Part shown: piece after piece, positions 13,879 through 16,901 of the stretch
Layout: each line of letters begins with the position of its first letter
Position numbering within the stretch: position 1 is the stretch's first letter
DNA from: Caldilineaceae bacterium
Lineage (GTDB): Bacteria > Chloroflexota > Anaerolineae > Caldilineales > Caldilineaceae
Assembly (NCBI GenBank): GCA_015494005.1
Contig: WGCB01000597.1
Span: 1-16,901, forward strand
Direction of reading: 5' to 3'
Length of the DNA: 16,901 nt
Program-made: the position numbers and the translations under genes
The notes under the pieces: model-generated
The model's database searches: none
What the model saw: only the letters and a program-made list of their open reading frames with translations
What the model was told of the DNA's origin: nothing

Positions 13879-15300
13879 ATGCAGGTATCCAAACGTTTTC
13901 TGCTGCTTGCCGTGTTGATCGTTGCCGCACTGGTGCTCACGGCCTGTCCGGCTCAGCAGCCAGCTGCCCCCGCCCCCGCTCCGGCCGAGGAGAAGGGCGA
14001 AGCAGCCGCGCCCGCGGCAGAGGAGGCCGCCGGCCCGGTGGAGATCGTGGTCTGGGCCGAGGCCAACAACGTGGAGCACTGGCGGGCGGACGGCCCGGCC
14101 AAGGCCGCGGAGATGGTGGAGGACTTCGACATCAACGTGACGCCCGTCAACGATGACGCCGGCTGGGGCGACTACAAGAAGAAGTTCACCCTGGCCGCGG
14201 ACGCGGGCGAGGCCCCGGACATCGTCCTCTCCGGCCACGAGGACATCCCGGTCTGGGCCAACGCCGGCTACATCGAGGAGTTCGGCTGGTGCCGGGAGAA
14301 GTATCCGGAGTTCGATGACGTGATCGACAGCCTGTGGGATTCGGTCACCTGGAAGGGCAAGATCTGGGGCGTTCCTCAGGACACGGAAGCCCGGCCCATG
14401 TTCTTCAACAAAAAGCTCCTGGCCGAGATGGGCTGGTCCCAGGAGGAGATCGACGCCCTGCCCGAGAAGATCAAGGCCGGCGAGTTCACCCTGGACGACA
14501 TGATCGCCACGGCCAAGGAGGGCATCGACAAGGGCGTGGTGGAGCCCGGCTTCGGCTACTGGCACCGACCCCGCAAGGGCGGCGACTACATCCAGTACTA
14601 CGCGGCCTACGGCGGTCGCCTCTACGACCCGGAGCAGGACAAGCTGATCGTCACCAAGGACGCCCTGGAGAAGTGGTACGCCTTCCAGCGCCGGGTGGTG
14701 GAAGAGGGCATCACCCCGGAGAACTACATCGGCACCGAGTGGAGCATCTGGCACGATACGGTGACCAGCGGCAAGGTCCTCTTCTGGAACGGCGGCATCT
14801 GGCAGTGGGCGGACTGGGCCACCAACTACGTGGCGGACCAGGGCGGCGAGGAGTACCTCTTCAGCTTCGTGGGCTACGCCCTGCAGCCCACCGGCATCCC
14901 CGGCCGCCCTGGGATCACCCTCTCCCACCCGCTGGTCTACATGATCACCACCGAGGAGGCCTCGGGCAAGAGCAACCAGGAGGCGGCCTGCGCCCTGCTG
15001 GCCAAGACCACCACGCCGGAGATCAACACCCTGCACGCGGTGGACAGCACCCACCTGGGCATCCTCAAATCCCAGGCCACCTATCCGGACTACGCCAACA
15101 ACCGCTTCCTCTCGGACGTGCTCTACATGCTGGACTACAACTTCTACCAGCCCAACCATGTGATGTACGGTCCCTACTTCGACATCGTGTGGGACTTCAT
15201 GGTGAAGGCGGAGAACGGCGAGATGGACCCGGCCGCGGCCGCGGAGGCGGCGGTGCAGCAGCTCCAGGCGGAGCTGGGCGACGCGGTGATCGTGGAGTAG
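13879..15300 (+). CDS. ABC importer solute-binding lipoprotein, family 1 (sugar type)
   Basis: Exported lipoprotein of 473 residues that would deliver a sugar to the two permeases encoded downstream. The signal peptide ends in lipobox LTAC with Cys23 as lipid anchor. An Ala/Pro/Glu linker follows (24-55), then the family-1 domain starting VEIVVWAEANNVEHW (from about 56). FTLAADAGEAPDIVLSGHED and GKIWGVPQDTEARPMFFNKKLL are typical of maltose/multiple-sugar binding proteins. The SD AAGGAGG (13865-13871) is spaced 7 nt before the ATG. It has its own promoter, operator and long leader. A strong hairpin follows 8 nt after the stop. The ligand is not evident. Confidence 0.93.
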   Translation: MQVSKRFLLLAVLIVAALVLTACPAQQPAAPAPAPAEEKGEAAAPAAEEAAGPVEIVVWAEANNVEHWRADGPAKAAEMVEDFDINVTPVNDDAGWGDYKKKFTLAADAGEAPDIVLSGHEDIPVWANAGYIEEFGWCREKYPEFDDVIDSLWDSVTWKGKIWGVPQDTEARPMFFNKKLLAEMGWSQEEIDALPEKIKAGEFTLDDMIATAKEGIDKGVVEPGFGYWHRPRKGGDYIQYYAAYGGRLYDPEQDKLIVTKDALEKWYAFQRRVVEEGITPENYIGTEWSIWHDTVTSGKVLFWNGGIWQWADWATNYVADQGGEEYLFSFVGYALQPTGIPGRPGITLSHPLVYMITTEEASGKSNQEAACALLAKTTTPEINTLHAVDSTHLGILKSQATYPDYANNRFLSDVLYMLDYNFYQPNHVMYGPYFDIVWDFMVKAENGEMDPAAAAEAAVQQLQAELGDAVIVE

Positions 15301-15308
15301 ATGGTGCT

Positions 15309-15345
15309 ATGGGATGGGGCGCGGGTTCTCCGGGCCCCATCCCAT
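15309..15345 (+). promoter_or_regulatory. Intercistronic hairpin after the family-1 SBP gene
   Basis: ATGGGATGGGGC (15309-15320) and GCCCCATCCCAT (15334-15345) form a perfect 12-bp stem with a 13-nt loop, starting 8 nt after the stop codon. No U-tract follows. As with the hairpin at 5938-5974, it probably stabilises the binding-protein message or lowers permease expression. Confidence 0.75.
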
Positions 15346-15366
15346 CTGCGCCACTAGCGCTTCTTT

Positions 15367-15396
15367 CAGATAGCCCATCCGGCAGATAGCCCATCC
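15367..15396 (+). repeat. Perfect 14-bp leader direct repeat before the MalF-like permease gene
   Basis: CAGATAGCCCATCC occurs at 15367-15380 and again, identical, at 15383-15396 (period 16). The SD AAGGAG begins at 15410, 13 nt after the second copy. Confidence 0.9.
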
Positions 15397-15424
15397 TGTG
15401 GATGGACACAAGGAGAGCAGGCCC

Positions 15425-16399
15425 ATGACGGCAACCAGCGAAGGCATTCGCAGCTCCGAACCGATCTCCCCCCGAGCCTCCTTCCTGGAGACGGTGCGGG
15501 GGCTGCTGGGGCCCTTGGCTTTCATGACCCCAGCCACGCTCCTGGTGCTCTTTTTCTTCTTCATACCCGTTCTGATCATCTTCGGCATCTCGTTGACCAA
15601 CCTGAGCACCTCCACCGGCTTCAAGAACTGGGAGTGGGTGGGGCTGGAGAACTACCGGCGCATTTTCATCAATCCCCAGTCCGGCTTCATCTTCCGCAAC
15701 ACCCTCAAGTACGTCTTCCTGACCCTGACCCTGTTCAACGTGGGCATGGCTCTGGTCATCGCCCTGTTGACCACCCACATCCCCCGGCGCACGGGCTTTT
15801 TCTTCCGCTCCCTCTGGCTCCTGCCCCGGATCACCCCCTCGGTGATCTACGTGATGATGTGGAAGTACATGGCCGCGGACGCCCCCTACGGTATCTTGAA
15901 CCAGCATCTCTTCGTTCCCCTGGGCATCGAGCCTACCAACTGGCTGCCGGCCCAGGCCTGGACCTTCGTGATCCTGACCAACGGCTTCATCGGCGCCTCG
16001 TTCGGCATGATCATCTTCACCTCGGCCATCGAGTCCATCCCCAAGGACTACATGATCGCTGCACTGGTGGACGGCTGCAACATGTGGCAGCGCATCCGCT
16101 ACGTGATCCTGCCCATGATCCGCTGGCCCCTGCTTTTCGTCACCACCTACCAGACCCTCTCCCTGCTCACCTCCTTCGAATACATCCTGCTCCTCACGGA
16201 TGGGCAGTTCGACACGGAGGTCTGGTCCCTCTGGGCCTATCACCGGGCCCTGAACAACTACTGGGGCAACTTCCAGTGGGGCTTCGGCGCGGCCCTGGCC
16301 ACGGTGCTGGTGGTGGTGGGCCTGGTCATGGCCATCGTCTACATGCGCTATTTCCAGTTCAACGAGCTGGTCCAGGAACCCAAGATCGAGGCCCTGTAG
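15425..16399 (+). CDS. Sugar ABC importer permease, MalF/UgpA-like
   Basis: Inner-membrane permease of 324 residues with about six helices (31-58, 94-115, 128-149, 179-200, 232-254, 287-308). The EAA loop that docks the ATPase is IPKDYMIAALVDGCNMWQRI (205-224), continuing to a final LP (229-230). The N-terminus (1-28) is cytoplasmic and polar. The ATG at 15425 has SD AAGGAG at 15410-15415; an earlier in-frame ATG at 15398 lacks one. It follows the SBP gene by 124 nt holding a hairpin and a tandem repeat. It pairs with the MalG-like permease starting 40 nt after its stop. Confidence 0.93.
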   Translation: MTATSEGIRSSEPISPRASFLETVRGLLGPLAFMTPATLLVLFFFFIPVLIIFGISLTNLSTSTGFKNWEWVGLENYRRIFINPQSGFIFRNTLKYVFLTLTLFNVGMALVIALLTTHIPRRTGFFFRSLWLLPRITPSVIYVMMWKYMAADAPYGILNQHLFVPLGIEPTNWLPAQAWTFVILTNGFIGASFGMIIFTSAIESIPKDYMIAALVDGCNMWQRIRYVILPMIRWPLLFVTTYQTLSLLTSFEYILLLTDGQFDTEVWSLWAYHRALNNYWGNFQWGFGAALATVLVVVGLVMAIVYMRYFQFNELVQEPKIEAL

Positions 16400-16404
16400 G
16401 ATCT

Positions 16405-16419
16405 GGCCCGGCTCGGGCC
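16405..16419 (+). promoter_or_regulatory. Small hairpin between the two sugar permease genes
   Basis: GGCCCG (16405-16410), GCT, CGGGCC (16414-16419) is a perfect 6-bp stem with a 3-nt loop in the 40-nt gap. It may slightly influence translation of the next gene; the SD AAGGAGG follows at 16429-16435. Confidence 0.4.
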
Positions 16420-16439
16420 CTGGCATTCAAGGAGGAACC

Positions 16440-16901
16440 ATGGAAGACCTAGGTACAGGCTCCCGCTGGCGTGTGGGCATCCCCATGCTGCTCCTGGGCG
16501 TGATGACCGTGCCCATCGTGGTGGGCTACATCTGGATCGTCGTCTCCACCTTCTCCCAGCGCACCTACGGACTGGTGCCAGTGGATCGGGACGGCAACTT
16601 CGGTGGGCTGACCCTGAAGAACTGGTCCTTCCTCTGGGAGGACCCCAACATCTGGCAGGTGACCATCAACACCTTCATCCTGGCCGTGGGGCTGACCGTC
16701 GGTGTGGTGCTCATCTCCTCCCTGGCCGGCTACGCCCTCTCCCGGATCAGCTTCCCGGGCCGGCGCTCCTTCCTGGCCACCACCCTGGTGCTCCACGCCT
16801 TCCCCAGCGTGACCCTGCTCATCGCCATCTATTTCGTCCTGCGCTGGATCTCCGGCATCCCGGTGCTGGGACGAGGGCTGCCCATCATCGGCGGCTTCGG
16901 C
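16440..16901 (+). CDS. Sugar ABC importer permease, MalG-like, N-terminal 154 codons (cut by window edge)
   Basis: The reading frame is open from the ATG at 16440 to the last base, 154 codons. It starts MEDLGTGSRWRVGIPMLLLG. Helix 1 is about 14-38. The segment LTLKNWSFLWEDPNIWQVTI leads to helix 2 (about 78-98) and then AGYALSRISFPGRRSF (95-110), a hallmark of the MalG branch (SSLAGYALSR). Helix 3 starts near 113. The EAA loop would lie beyond the window. SD AAGGAGG is 4 nt before the ATG, a little tight. It completes the two-permease set; an ATPase gene may follow outside the window or be encoded elsewhere. Confidence 0.9.
   Translation, partial: MEDLGTGSRWRVGIPMLLLGVMTVPIVVGYIWIVVSTFSQRTYGLVPVDRDGNFGGLTLKNWSFLWEDPNIWQVTINTFILAVGLTVGVVLISSLAGYALSRISFPGRRSFLATTLVLHAFPSVTLLIAIYFVLRWISGIPVLGRGLPIIGGFG

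Noticed and set aside
13548..13940. Minus-strand open frame of 130 codons across the sugar-operon leader
   Set aside because: It would run antisense through the leader and into the start of the SBP gene; no family resemblance or SD.

Overview
The window is GC-rich DNA of ordinary bacterial layout, densely coded, with good Shine-Dalgarno (SD) sequences and sigma70-like promoters. Two exported solute-binding lipoproteins carry long Ala/Glu/Pro linkers after the lipobox cysteine. The ABC uptake genes, tandem DinB protein and aldo/keto reductases suit a heterotrophic Chloroflexota (Anaerolineae/Caldilineae type). That placement is inference from gene style; no marker gene is present.

Layout: (1) 1-8106, minus strand: a peptide/nickel-type (Opp/Dpp) ABC importer operon reading right to left: lipoprotein SBP, OppB-like and OppC-like permeases, OppD-like and OppF-like ATPases, then a UspA-domain protein, a HisN-like phosphatase, and the first 22 codons of a MetE-like gene cut by the window edge. 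Heptamer repeats lie after the OppD-like and HisN-like genes and supply their stop codons. (2) 8107-9908: a promoter and roughly 390-nt leader for the importer, a tandem DinB-domain protein on the minus strand, and a divergent promoter pair. (3) 9909-12860: two aldo/keto reductases (plus) converging on a Gfo/Idh/MocA oxidoreductase (minus), with stop codons abutting inside a 14-bp palindrome. (4) 12861-13878: a divergent region with a putative operator, a 44-codon small membrane protein, terminator-like hairpins, then a strong promoter with a perfect inverted repeat over its expected start point. (5) 13879-16901, plus strand: a sugar-type ABC importer (family-1 SBP, MalF-like permease, MalG-like permease cut by the window edge). 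No ATPase for it is seen.

The genes suggest uptake of organic solutes (peptides or oligosaccharides by one system, a sugar by the other) and redox processing of carbonyl or sugar compounds by the oxidoreductases. Substrates cannot be read from the sequence.

The most unusual signal is non-coding. Six genes have a short direct repeat (units of about 12-18 bp) in the leader, usually ending at or within about 15 nt of the SD. Both SBP genes are followed by a strong hairpin before the first permease. I see no defence system, mobile element, CRISPR array, tRNA or rRNA. No clearly new protein system is evident; the leader repeats and regulatory sites are the best leads.
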